Source of the DNA: Spongiivirga sp046524175
GTDB taxonomy: Bacteria; Bacteroidota; Bacteroidia; Flavobacteriales; Flavobacteriaceae
Direction of reading: 5' to 3'
Assembly (NCBI RefSeq): GCF_046524175.1
Contig: NZ_JBEFZF010000002.1
Coordinates: 496,001 to 560,000 of the forward strand
DNA length: 64,000 nt
This document shows, one piece after another, positions 7,153 to 14,781 of this stretch. The translations under genes and the position numbers were made by a program. Below the pieces are notes generated by a model. The model made no database searches and had not been told where the DNA came from. It saw only the letters and a list, made by a program, of their open reading frames with translations. Each line of letters opens with the position of its first letter. Position 1 is the first letter of the stretch.

Positions 7153-8472
7153 TTAAGGTATGGTAACCTTTACTTGTTTAATTCGCTTTCGATCTAAAGC
7201 TTCTATATCGAATACATAATCTTCAAAGGTAATCCGATCTCCCTTTTTAGGAAAACTTCCTGAAATTTCCAATACGAAGCCTGCAATACTTTCTGCCTCT
7301 CCCTTATTTTCTTCAAATAAAGTAGGGTCTTCTAAGTCAATTACTTTATATAAATCGCGTAAAGCCGTTTTTCCTTCAAATACAAACTGCTTGTCGCTAA
7401 TTTTTGAGTAAATAAGGTCTTCGTCATCAAACTCATCAGTAATATCTCCAACGATTTCTTCAATAATATCCTCTAATGTGACCAAACCAGAGGTTCCGCC
7501 ATATTCATCAACAACAATAGCAAGATGATTTTTTTGATCTTGAAATTCTTTTAACAAATCGTCTAACTTCTTATTTTCAGGAACAAAATAAGGTTCTCTT
7601 ATAAGTTTCTCCCAGTTAAAAGATGTTTTATCGATATGTGGAAGCAAATCTTTTACATATAAAACACCGGCAACAGTATCGATATTGTCTTTATAAACAG
7701 GAATACGGGAATAACCATTTTTGATAATTTCAGTAACTACCTCTTTAAAAGGCTGTTCTATACCTAAACCAAAAATATCTATTCGAGGACGCATTACTTG
7801 TTTGGTATCAGTGTTGCCAAATGAGACAATGCCTTGTAATATTTTTTGTTCTTCGGCGGTGGTGTCTTCTTCTGAGGTAAGTTCAAGCGCTTGCGATAAT
7901 TGGTCGATTGATAAATTAGTTTTTTTATTGCCAAATTTCGAATGTATAAAACCAATTACCGCCTGCATTGGCCTGCTTAAAGGTGCGAACAAAATATCAA
8001 GAATGTAAATAGGTTTGGCCATGGTTTTAGAAAATGACAAACTATTACGGCTTGCGTAAATTTTTGGAAGTATTTCACCAAACAACAAAATAAGAAAGGT
8101 TACAATACCGACCTCTACCAGGAAACGAACATTAATAAAACCAAGTAACTGATAGTCCATATTAGCAAAAATGACACTACCTATGGCGTCAAATAGTAAT
8201 ACTGCTCCAATATTAATAGTATTATTAGCTACCAAAATAGTTGCTAATAAGCGTTTTGGTTTTTGCAGTAAATTAAAAACTCTAGATAATGAAGAATCAC
8301 CTGCGACCTTTGCTTCTTTAAGATCGGTGGGAGAAAGTGAGAAAAACGCAACCTCGGCCCCAGAGATCAAGGCAGAGCATACAAGTAATAACAGTAATAT
8401 TAACCATTCTAGCACTAGGTAAGTGCTAGTAGACAGTAATAAAATAATTAGACTCGGAGGTTCGGTATCCAA
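7153..8472 (-). CDS. gldE: Gliding motility-associated protein GldE (CNNM/CorC-type membrane protein)
   Basis: This is a 439-residue protein with an N-terminal DUF21/CNNM membrane domain (hydrophobic segments at about 17-38, 68-90, 100-130 and 135-155; LISGAEVAFFSLSPTDL is the conserved DUF21 motif), a CBS-domain pair at about 210-335 (VMRPRIDIFGLG, GYSRIPVYKDNIDTVAGVLYVKDLL, VVDEYGGTSGLVTLEDIIEEIVGDI) and a C-terminal CorC/HlyC domain (about 350-435). Proteins of this fold are linked to divalent cation efflux. GldE partly overlaps GldD in function in F. johnsoniae and is identified here by being directly upstream of gldD. It is 20 bases downstream of ssb, same strand. Confidence 0.93.
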   Translation of the reverse strand: MDTEPPSLIILLLSTSTYLVLEWLILLLLLVCSALISGAEVAFFSLSPTDLKEAKVAGDSSLSRVFNLLQKPKRLLATILVANNTINIGAVLLFDAIGSVIFANMDYQLLGFINVRFLVEVGIVTFLILLFGEILPKIYASRNSLSFSKTMAKPIYILDILFAPLSRPMQAVIGFIHSKFGNKKTNLSIDQLSQALELTSEEDTTAEEQKILQGIVSFGNTDTKQVMRPRIDIFGLGIEQPFKEVVTEIIKNGYSRIPVYKDNIDTVAGVLYVKDLLPHIDKTSFNWEKLIREPYFVPENKKLDDLLKEFQDQKNHLAIVVDEYGGTSGLVTLEDIIEEIVGDITDEFDDEDLIYSKISDKQFVFEGKTALRDLYKVIDLEDPTLFEENKGEAESIAGFVLEISGSFPKKGDRITFEDYVFDIEALDRKRIKQVKVTIP

Positions 8473-8492
8473 TTCGTGTTAATTAATTAAAC

Positions 8493-8963
8493 TTAAAATG
8501 GGAGATCATCTTCTTCAACTGGTTGTTGTGGGGGTGCCGCTGGAGTTGCAGGCGTTGCTGGAGCTTGTTGTTGCATTGGGTGAGCTGCTGTCGGTTGTTG
8601 GATTGGCTGCTGCATACCAGATTCCTGCTTTGTGGTTAAAAAGGTAAAGTCAGTACACTGTATTTCTGTACTGTAGCGTTCCAATCCCTTGTCATCAGTC
8701 CATTTTCTCGTTTTAATTCTACCTTCTATATATACCTTATCTCCTTTACTAAGATACTTTTCACAAATTTCTGCAGCTTTATTTCGTACTACAATATTAT
8801 GCCACTCTGTGTTAGAAACACGTTCGCCAGTAGTTTTATTGGTATAGGTTTCATTAGTTGCTAGTGGAAAGCGACCTATACAACCTCCTCCTTCAAAATA
8901 GTGCATCTTTACTTCATCTCCAGTATGCCCAATAAGCATTACTTTGTTTAAGGTTCCTGACAT
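8493..8963 (-). CDS. ssb: Single-stranded DNA-binding protein SSB
   Basis: This is a 156-residue protein with an OB fold in residues 1-110 (LNKVMLIGHTGDEVKMHYFEGG, FPLATNETYTNKTTGERVSNTEWHNIVVRNKAAEICEKYLSKGDKVYIEGRI), a Gln/Pro/Ala-rich flexible linker (about 112-148) and the acidic SSB tip EEDDLPF that recruits DNA repair and replication partners. Length and architecture are typical. It lies between gldE and a methyltransferase; in related genomes mutY-ssb-gldE-gldD are usually contiguous, so the methyltransferase is an addition to the string. Cytoplasmic. Confidence 0.97.
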   Translation of the reverse strand: MSGTLNKVMLIGHTGDEVKMHYFEGGGCIGRFPLATNETYTNKTTGERVSNTEWHNIVVRNKAAEICEKYLSKGDKVYIEGRIKTRKWTDDKGLERYSTEIQCTDFTFLTTKQESGMQQPIQQPTAAHPMQQQAPATPATPAAPPQQPVEEDDLPF

Positions 8964-9063
8964 GGTTTTTGTTTGTTTATTGTAGTATTAAAGATAATTA
9001 AAAAACTTGAACATAGTAAGTAGTGTTATCAATTGAAAACATATCGAGATTTACTTAGTTCCA

Positions 9064-9906
9064 CTACATTTTTTGCAGCAAATATAGATGTTCATTTAAA
9101 ATTTCATTTTCTTTAATTGAAGAATGTGCTGGACTATATTCCTCTAAAAGATTAAATTCACTGGTGGCTCTTGCTAATCGGTAATTAGGAATCTGCTCGT
9201 AATAAGAATGAGGAATCGTTTGATGCATAAACGAATCATTGGTGTCATTGTTTTTATCAAAGTAGTTAATGAGCCTGCTGTAAACCTTTGTGTTTTTTAT
9301 ACTGGATATATAAGAAACACTGCCTACAAGGTCATCTTTTCCCTGTAGGACCTTGAAGGTGTCAAATAATTTGTCGGTTGTGTTTTTGTTTAAAAAAAAT
9401 AAGACGCCTTCTAAAAGTATAAAGGTTGGCTTTTTTGTGATCAATGGTCGTAGAGAATAAACAATCTCTTCTTTTTGTGCTGTATTAAAATTGATACTCA
9501 GATATTGAATATTCCGATGAGGTAATTTGCCTTCAGCTGTCCACTTACCTATCCTATCTTTCTTAAAGTCGAGAATTTCTTTTTTGTCAATGTCTATGGT
9601 ATTAACAGAATCATCTAAAATGAATTGATACATACTAAAGCCAGCACCAAAATTTATGAATGTACCGCCTTTATGTTTATTAAAAAAAGAACGTAAACTC
9701 TCGTAAAAAAACCGATTTCTAATTGCATGCAAAATGCCTTCATAGGGAGAAACTTCCTTAAAAATTGTTGGTAGTAGTGCATTCGTTGCAGGATTGTTCC
9801 AAAGTTTGGCATAGTTATCTTTACTTACATCTTCATGAAGCGAACGATAAGTTGATACTACAAATGCGGTTTCGTGAATTTGCATGTCTTGAAAAATAGC
9901 TATCAT
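9064..9906 (-). CDS. Class I SAM-dependent methyltransferase, leucine carboxyl methyltransferase (LCM/PPM)-like
   Basis: This is a 280-residue protein. GGTFINFGAGFSMYQFIL (about 80-97) is a glycine-rich SAM-binding loop followed by an acidic residue (NTIDIDKKEILDFKKDRI, about 101-118), and FILLEGVLFFLNKNT (about 157-171) is the conserved LCM-family segment (EGxxxYL type). These proteins methylate carboxyl groups of small molecules or proteins in various bacteria; the substrate here is unknown. A second start is Met8 (MQIHETAF). It sits between mutY and ssb on the same strand with about 60-100 base gaps, breaking a usually continuous gene string, which suggests lineage-specific insertion. Confidence 0.75.
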   Translation of the reverse strand: MIAIFQDMQIHETAFVVSTYRSLHEDVSKDNYAKLWNNPATNALLPTIFKEVSPYEGILHAIRNRFFYESLRSFFNKHKGGTFINFGAGFSMYQFILDDSVNTIDIDKKEILDFKKDRIGKWTAEGKLPHRNIQYLSINFNTAQKEEIVYSLRPLITKKPTFILLEGVLFFLNKNTTDKLFDTFKVLQGKDDLVGSVSYISSIKNTKVYSRLINYFDKNNDTNDSFMHQTIPHSYYEQIPNYRLARATSEFNLLEEYSPAHSSIKENEILNEHLYLLQKM

Positions 9907-9964
9907 GAAAATACAAAATCAATTGAAGTAAAAACTCAAAAAATGGAAATCCGTTTTCAAGAGT

Positions 9965-11005
9965 CTAAAAGGTGTATTCTTCTAAGAAATTATGAATAAG
10001 AACTGGTACAGCATATTGTTTTAAAGAGTCGATAGGTACGGTTTCCTGCTCAATGCTTTCTAGTTCTACAATCCAGAATTTGGTATGTAAATGTTGATGT
10101 GATAGTTTATGAACAATATCTATATCGTTATACAGACTGATTTCAAAAGATCGGCCTTCTACTTCTTTTTTAAAAGAATCAAGATTGATTAAAGTATTTT
10201 CATTAACAGGAGAGTCGGTTTCTATTAGGGGAAATTCAAATAGATGTTGCCAAATACCTTTCAAGGTGCGTTCTTTAATAACGGACTCATTATTATTCGT
10301 TTTGATCACTAAATAATTAAAGTATCGATGTCTAACCTTAGTCTTCTTTAGTTTTACCGGTAATGATTTGATCAGATTTTTTTGCAATGCGATACAACTA
10401 TCATTAAAAGGGCAGTGTAAACAATATGGATTCTGTGGTTTACATTGAGTAGCGCCAAACTCCATAATGGCCTGGTTAAAAGTAGCTGGTTGTTCATGAT
10501 TAATTAATGAAGCAGCAAGTGTCCTAAATTCCTTAATTCCTTTGGGGCTATTTATAGGAGTCTCAATTCCGAAATACCGAGAAAGTACTCTAAAAACATT
10601 TCCATCAACTACCGGTGTTGGTAAGTTAAAACAAATAGAGGCAATCGCGCTTGCGGTGTAATGCCCAACCCCTTTTAGTTTTAATAAACCTTCAAAAGTA
10701 TTTGGAAATACTCCTTCAAGTTCAAAAGCAATGTACTTAGCTGTGGTATGAAGGTTTCTTGCTCTGGAGTAATAACCCAATCCTTGCCAAAGTTTTAATA
10801 CGGTTGCTTCATCTGCCGTTGCCAGGTCTTGAATGGAAGGAAATTTCTTCAAAAATTTAAAATAATAGGGCATACCCTGCTCAACCCTAGTTTGTTGCAA
10901 AATTATTTCAGAAAGCCATATAGGATAGGGGTTTGTGGTATTTCGCCATGGTAAATCCCGTTTATTAATTGAGTACCAATTGATTAGGTGTTGAGAAAAC
11001 GTCAT
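9965..11005 (-). CDS. mutY: A/G-specific adenine glycosylase MutY
   Basis: This is a 346-residue protein. Residues 1-210 hold the helix-hairpin-helix glycosylase domain with ILQQTRVEQGMPYYFKFL, LWQGLGYYSRARNLH, the LKGVGHYTASAIAS hairpin and the catalytic VVDGNVFRVLSR segment. The [4Fe-4S] cluster cysteines follow as C-x6-C-x2-C-x5-C (CKPQNPYCLHCPFNDSC). The C-terminal third is the NUDIX-like domain that recognises 8-oxoguanine. It removes adenine mispaired with 8-oxoG. First gene of the minus-strand group that ends with gldD and divergent from the HU gene. Confidence 0.96.
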   Translation of the reverse strand: MTFSQHLINWYSINKRDLPWRNTTNPYPIWLSEIILQQTRVEQGMPYYFKFLKKFPSIQDLATADEATVLKLWQGLGYYSRARNLHTTAKYIAFELEGVFPNTFEGLLKLKGVGHYTASAIASICFNLPTPVVDGNVFRVLSRYFGIETPINSPKGIKEFRTLAASLINHEQPATFNQAIMEFGATQCKPQNPYCLHCPFNDSCIALQKNLIKSLPVKLKKTKVRHRYFNYLVIKTNNNESVIKERTLKGIWQHLFEFPLIETDSPVNENTLINLDSFKKEVEGRSFEISLYNDIDIVHKLSHQHLHTKFWIVELESIEQETVPIDSLKQYAVPVLIHNFLEEYTF

Positions 11006-11090
11006 AAAATTAACAGAGAAAGTGTAAAAATATGAGTTTATATAATTATATTTAAGTCAATTACGTTTTATTAATTGGTTAAAAAATTTA

Positions 11091-11098
11091 TATATTTG
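11091..11098 (+). promoter_or_regulatory. -7 box of the HU gene promoter
   Basis: TATATTTG matches the Bacteroidota -7 consensus TAnnTTTG and lies 36 bases before the HU start codon, leaving a leader of about 30 bases. The -33 TTG is not at ideal spacing (TTG at 11075-11077, 13 bases away), so the call rests mainly on the -7 box. Confidence 0.6.
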
Positions 11099-11134
11099 CA
11101 GCCCTTATAAACAAACCCTATAATTCAATTAAAA

Positions 11135-11425
11135 ATGACAAAAGCGGATATCGTAGCGAGGATTTCTGAAAAACTAGGAATCGAAAAAGGAGATGTACAG
11201 GCAACTGTTGAATCTTTTATGGAAGAAGTAAAGAATTCACTAGAAGGTGGTGACAATGTTTATTTAAGAGGTTTTGGAAGTTTTATTATTAAAACTAGAG
11301 CAGAAAAAACTGGAAGAAACATTTCTAAAAACACCACAATCAAAATCCCAGCTCACAATATTCCTGCATTCAAGCCTGCGAAAGTTTTTGTAGAAGGAGT
11401 AAAAACGAATGTGGAGGTTAAGTAA
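11135..11425 (+). CDS. HU family DNA-binding protein
   Basis: This is a 96-residue protein with the full HU/IHF fold: MTKADIVARISEKLGIEKGDVQATVESFMEEVKNSLEGGDNVYLRGFGSF, then the beta-arm segment TRAEKTGRNISKNTTIKIPAHNIPAFKPAKVF with the DNA-intercalating Pro in KIPAHN. It bends and compacts DNA in the nucleoid. It is followed after 23 bases by the 29-residue basic protein and then rng, the gene order usual in this phylum. Whether it forms homodimers or pairs with another HU/IHF subunit cannot be told. Confidence 0.96.
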   Translation: MTKADIVARISEKLGIEKGDVQATVESFMEEVKNSLEGGDNVYLRGFGSFIIKTRAEKTGRNISKNTTIKIPAHNIPAFKPAKVFVEGVKTNVEVK

Positions 11426-11448
11426 AACAATTAAAATTAACACACAGT

Positions 11449-11538
11449 ATGCCAAGTGGTAAAAAAAGAAAAAGGCACAAGGTAGCCACTCACAAGCGTA
11501 AGAAACGCCGTAGAGCAAACCGCCACAAAAAGAAGTAG
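11449..11538 (+). CDS. Very small basic ribosome-type protein, AURKAIP1/COX24 (mS38/bS22-like)
   Basis: A 29-codon frame from ATG 11449 to TAG 11536-11538 encodes a protein that is mostly Lys, Arg and His (MPSGKKRKRH, KVATHKRKKRRR, ending NRHKKK). Such tiny proteins sit between HU and rng in many Bacteroidota and match the AURKAIP1/COX24 domain type, related to mitochondrial mS38 and mycobacterial bS22 of the small ribosomal subunit. Its stop codon lies inside the 5' arm of the terminator that follows, so translation to the end would compete with hairpin formation. Ribosomal placement is inferred from family resemblance. Too short for routine gene callers. Confidence 0.8.
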   Translation: MPSGKKRKRHKVATHKRKKRRRANRHKKK

Positions 11539-11560
11539 TTAGTCTAACTACTTTTTTTTT
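11533..11560 (+). terminator. Intrinsic terminator of the HU / small basic protein transcript
   Basis: Arms AAGTAGTTA (11533-11541) and TAACTACTT (11545-11553) with loop GTC, followed by a T run to 11560. The stop codon of the small basic protein is inside the 5' arm. It separates this transcript from the rng leader, so rng probably depends on partial readthrough or its own promoter. Confidence 0.85.
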
Positions 11561-11589
11561 GATTTGAACAAAAAACGTTCTTTGAAAAA

Positions 11590-11745
11590 AGATACTTAAG
11601 GTATCTACAGGAATTTAAACCTGTGAATTGTATCTGTACAATAGACAGATATAATAACATTGCAGTGCGATCAAAGCCATTGATCACTGCGGAAAGTATA
11701 TATACTTTCAACTTTATGTTTAATCCATTCCGATTGTTATCGGGA
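11590..11745 (+). promoter_or_regulatory. Chain of hairpins in the rng leader
   Basis: About 155 bases ahead of rng hold six successive inverted repeats: AGATAC/GTATCT (11590-11606), ACAGG/CCTGT (11607-11624), TATCTGT/ACAGATA (11631-11651), GCAGT...GATCAA/TTGATC...ACTGC (11662-11690, two-base bulge), the perfect 18-base palindrome GAAAGTATATATACTTTC (11692-11709) and CCGAT/ATCGG (11730-11743). They are arranged head to tail with little sequence between them, an ordered structured leader. E. coli RNase E controls its own level through hairpins in its leader, so a similar feedback on this RNase G/E gene is a reasonable inference. Confidence 0.6.
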
Positions 11746-11761
11746 TAAAAATCAGATCAGC

Positions 11762-13306
11762 GTGAATAAAGAATTGATCGTACGATCTAGCAACACAGCT
11801 GACGATTTTGCCTTATTAAAGGATGGAAAATTAATTGAATTACATAAAGAGGTTGAAAACAATGATTTCTCGGTAGGAGATATTTTTCTTGCCAAAATCA
11901 GAAAGCCCGTTTCAGGACTTAACGCCGCATTTGTTAATGTGGGTTATGAAAAAGATGCATTTTTGCATTACCATGATTTAGGGCCAAAACTTACGTCTTT
12001 ATTAAAATTCATTAAACGTGTAAGCACAGGTAAATTAAAAGATTATTCTTTAAAAGATTTCCCATTTGAACCGGAGATTAACAAGGACGGCGCCATCAAT
12101 GATGTGCTAAAAGCCAACCAGTCAATCTTGGTACAAATCGTTAAAGAACCAATTTCGACCAAAGGCCCTAGAATAAGCTCAGAGCTATCTATCGCTGGTC
12201 GATACTTGGTACTAGTCCCTTTTTCTGATCGTATTTCTGTTTCTCAAAAAATAGAAAGTAAAGAAGAAAAAGATCGATTAAAACGATTGGTAAAAAGCAT
12301 CAGACCGAAAGGGTTTGGAGTAATAATTCGTACCGTAGCCGAAGGCAAAAAAGTCGCTGAACTAGATCAAGACTTGCAAAACCTGCTAAATAAATGGGCA
12401 GCAATGTGCAAAAAATTGCATAGAGCAAAACATCCATCAAAAGTATTAAGTGAATTAAGTAGAGCATCATCAATCCTCAGGGATATATTTAATGATAGTT
12501 TTACGGGAATACAGGTTGATGATGAACAGCTTTATCAAGAAATTAAAGACTATGTGCATAAAATTGCACCTAACAAAGAATCAATCGTAAAACACTATCG
12601 GTCTAAAGTACCCATATTTGAAAAATATGGGATAGAAAGGCAAATTAAAACATCTTTCGGTCGCACAGTCTCTATGAGTCGTGGGGCGTATTTGGTGATA
12701 GAACACACCGAAGCATTACATGTTATTGATGTAAATAGCGGTAATCGTTCTAACAAAGCTAAAAATCAGGAAGATACAGCATTAGAAGTAAACTTAATTG
12801 CAGCAAGTGAAATTGCTAGGCAACTTCGTTTACGCGATATGGGAGGTATTATTGTTATCGACTTTATCGACATGAACAATGCAGCTAACCGACGTACCTT
12901 ATTCGATCATTTAAGAAATGAAATGAAAGAAGATAGGGCCAAACACAAAATCTTGCCGCCAAGTAAGTTTGGATTGATACAAATTACGAGACAACGAGTT
13001 CGACCAGAAATGGCAATTAAGACAAGGGAGGAAAATCCTAACGGAAACGGAGGCGAAGTAGAAGCCCCTATCGTAATTGTCGATAAAATTAACCATGATC
13101 TGGAGAGAATATTGTCAAACAATAAAAACAAGAAAATAGCGCTCAATACGCATCCGTTTATTGCAGCCTATTTGACCAAAGGATTTCCATCCATCCGTTC
13201 AAAATGGCTTTTTGAACACAAAAAATGGGTAAAAATATTACCTAGAGATGCTTACACGTATTTAGAGTACCACTTTAAAGATGAAAGTGGTACAGTTTTA
13301 AAATAG
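11762..13306 (+). CDS. rng: Ribonuclease G/E family endoribonuclease
   Basis: This is a 514-residue protein starting at GTG (MNKELIVRSSNTADDFALLKDGKLIELHKE). The S1-like RNA-binding domain is at about 35-130 (GDIFLAKIRKPVSGLNAAFVNVGYEKDAFLHYHDLGPKL), and the catalytic DNase I-like core includes LHVIDVNSGN and GGIIVIDFIDMN, which carry the two Mg-binding Asp residues. It lacks the long C-terminal degradosome scaffold of RNase E, so it is RNase G-sized with an N-terminal insert typical of Bacteroidota. It processes rRNA and decays mRNA. Its leader is unusually structured and its 3' end has a strong terminator. Confidence 0.95.
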   Translation: MNKELIVRSSNTADDFALLKDGKLIELHKEVENNDFSVGDIFLAKIRKPVSGLNAAFVNVGYEKDAFLHYHDLGPKLTSLLKFIKRVSTGKLKDYSLKDFPFEPEINKDGAINDVLKANQSILVQIVKEPISTKGPRISSELSIAGRYLVLVPFSDRISVSQKIESKEEKDRLKRLVKSIRPKGFGVIIRTVAEGKKVAELDQDLQNLLNKWAAMCKKLHRAKHPSKVLSELSRASSILRDIFNDSFTGIQVDDEQLYQEIKDYVHKIAPNKESIVKHYRSKVPIFEKYGIERQIKTSFGRTVSMSRGAYLVIEHTEALHVIDVNSGNRSNKAKNQEDTALEVNLIAASEIARQLRLRDMGGIIVIDFIDMNNAANRRTLFDHLRNEMKEDRAKHKILPPSKFGLIQITRQRVRPEMAIKTREENPNGNGGEVEAPIVIVDKINHDLERILSNNKNKKIALNTHPFIAAYLTKGFPSIRSKWLFEHKKWVKILPRDAYTYLEYHFKDESGTVLK

Positions 13307-13309
13307 AAG

Positions 13310-13341
13310 AAGCCCGTTTCGTTTTCGAAATGGGCTTTTTT
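13310..13341 (+). terminator. Intrinsic terminator of rng
   Basis: AAGCCCGTTTCG and the partner CGAAATGGGCTT (one G-T pair) around a TTTT-type loop, ending in a T run at 13335-13341. It starts four bases after the rng stop. Confidence 0.88.
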
Positions 13342-13368
13342 GTTTTGTAGAAATGATATCTTCGTTTT

Positions 13369-13845
13369 GTGAAACGAAACATTGGGTCATATACTGTTAC
13401 TGAAGCAAAAAGAAAACTTGAAGCCTACTGCGCTTACCAAGATCGTTGTCATAAAGAGGTGATTACTAAATTGAAAAATATGAACATGATTCCTCTTGCT
13501 ATTGACACGATAGTTTCGCATTTAATTGAGCACAACTTCCTAAACGAGCAGCGCTTTGCACAGAGTTTTGCACGAGGAAAATTCAATATCAAAAAGTGGG
13601 GGAGAAATCGGATTGTAAGAGAACTAAAACTTCGTGATATTTCGAAATACAATATCGATAAGGCTTTAAAAGAAATCGACTCTCATGCTTACTTCGAAAC
13701 TTTAGATGCACTTGCCAAAAAAAGATTAGCTCAACTCACGGATAAAAACCCGTATAAGAAGAAAAAAAAACTAGCGGATTATTTGTTATATAGAGGCTGG
13801 GAATCCCATCTGGTCTATGAGAAGATCAATCAACTCATTAAATAA
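13369..13845 (+). CDS. recX: RecX family regulatory protein
   Basis: This is a 158-residue protein starting at GTG. It has the RecX repeat-helix pattern: AKRKLEAYCAYQDRCHKEVITKLKNM, IDTIVSHLIEHNFLNEQRFAQSFARGKFNIKKWGRNRIVRELKLRDIS, YLLYRGWESHLVYEKINQ. RecX binds and inhibits the RecA filament. No recA is adjacent. A near-consensus -7 box (TATCTTCG, 13357-13364) ends only four bases before the GTG, so the transcript may be almost leaderless. It converges on the cupin gene with five bases between stops. Confidence 0.88.
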   Translation: MKRNIGSYTVTEAKRKLEAYCAYQDRCHKEVITKLKNMNMIPLAIDTIVSHLIEHNFLNEQRFAQSFARGKFNIKKWGRNRIVRELKLRDISKYNIDKALKEIDSHAYFETLDALAKKRLAQLTDKNPYKKKKKLADYLLYRGWESHLVYEKINQLIK

Positions 13846-13850
13846 AAATT

Positions 13851-14720
13851 CTAAGAAATACCTAGTGTAGCATGTGTTCTAACAATCGCTTGTTCATTTT
13901 TATGATCAATCCACGCTTGGCCTTTTCGTTTTCGCATCCAGTTGTCGTAATGGCGCATTACAAAAACATTATAAATCGCTTTGCTCAAGTTTTTCGGGTT
14001 TCTGGCAATAGCACGTAAACTCATTGAAAAACCTGGGGTTAAGTACCTCATATAATGCCAGTAGCCTTCTGGCATATATAGTATGTTACCATGTTCAAGA
14101 TTGGCAACATGACCATTTGCACGTTTTAGCGCGGGCCACTTATTAAAATCGGGATTAGCAAAATCAATATCTTCTCTTGTGATTAAAGAGTGAGGTACTT
14201 TATATAAGTATTTGCTTTGTTCTTGATCAAAAAGAATACATTGTTTTTTCCCTTCGAAATGAAAATGAAAAATATTAGCGAGATCGATATCATAATGCAT
14301 AAAGGTATAGGAATCTTCTCCACCAAAAAACAACATGGGTAGTCCCTTCATTAAACGAAGTCCGAAATCAGGAAATGTAAAGTCCTGTTGTAGTTCTGGT
14401 ACTTCCTTTAAAATATTCCATAAAAAAATGCGGTATTTTGTAGGTTCCCTTTTAAGTAGAGCGATATAATCACTCATTTTCATTTTGGCATGAGGCTCAT
14501 TAAACCCCTCATCGTGTTTAACCGGCCTATTGTCGTAGAGAGGAACTTCTAAGGTGCCAGCAACTTCGCTCATATATTCTAAATTCCATTTAGAATACGC
14601 AGGCCAATCTTCTATGAAACGTTCAATTACCACAGGTTTTTGAGGTCTGAAGTAATTACTAATAAAATCTTTCTTGGTAATGGTTTCTACCCGGGGTATA
14701 TCTTGTAGTTGCAATCCCAA
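13851..14720 (-). CDS. Cupin-like / JmjC-type putative 2-oxoglutarate-dependent oxygenase
   Basis: This is a 289-residue protein of the cupin_8 family. The N-terminal KPVVIERFIEDWPAYSKWNLEYM is the family signature, FMHYDIDLANIFHFHFEGKKQ holds the H-x-D iron pair (HYD), and ILYMPEGYWHYMRYL supplies the distal His. Known relatives hydroxylate protein side chains, e.g. ribosomal or regulatory proteins; the target here is unknown. It follows bioB on the same strand with a 61-base gap and may be cotranscribed with it, but nothing ties it to biotin synthesis. Confidence 0.8.
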   Translation of the reverse strand: MGLQLQDIPRVETITKKDFISNYFRPQKPVVIERFIEDWPAYSKWNLEYMSEVAGTLEVPLYDNRPVKHDEGFNEPHAKMKMSDYIALLKREPTKYRIFLWNILKEVPELQQDFTFPDFGLRLMKGLPMLFFGGEDSYTFMHYDIDLANIFHFHFEGKKQCILFDQEQSKYLYKVPHSLITREDIDFANPDFNKWPALKRANGHVANLEHGNILYMPEGYWHYMRYLTPGFSMSLRAIARNPKNLSKAIYNVFVMRHYDNWMRKRKGQAWIDHKNEQAIVRTHATLGIS

Positions 14721-14781
14721 ATGTAAATCGATTTAAGCTTGATGAATGCCCAAAGTTAACAAAAGGTTTCCAAACGATATC

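Noticed and set aside
8171..8422. Plus-strand open frames inside gldE, bioB, glmS and nirB (for example 8171-8422, 15519-15752, 33111-33422, 54931-55281)
   Set aside because: All are antisense shadows of conserved genes, with compositions expected from the opposite strand and no family features.
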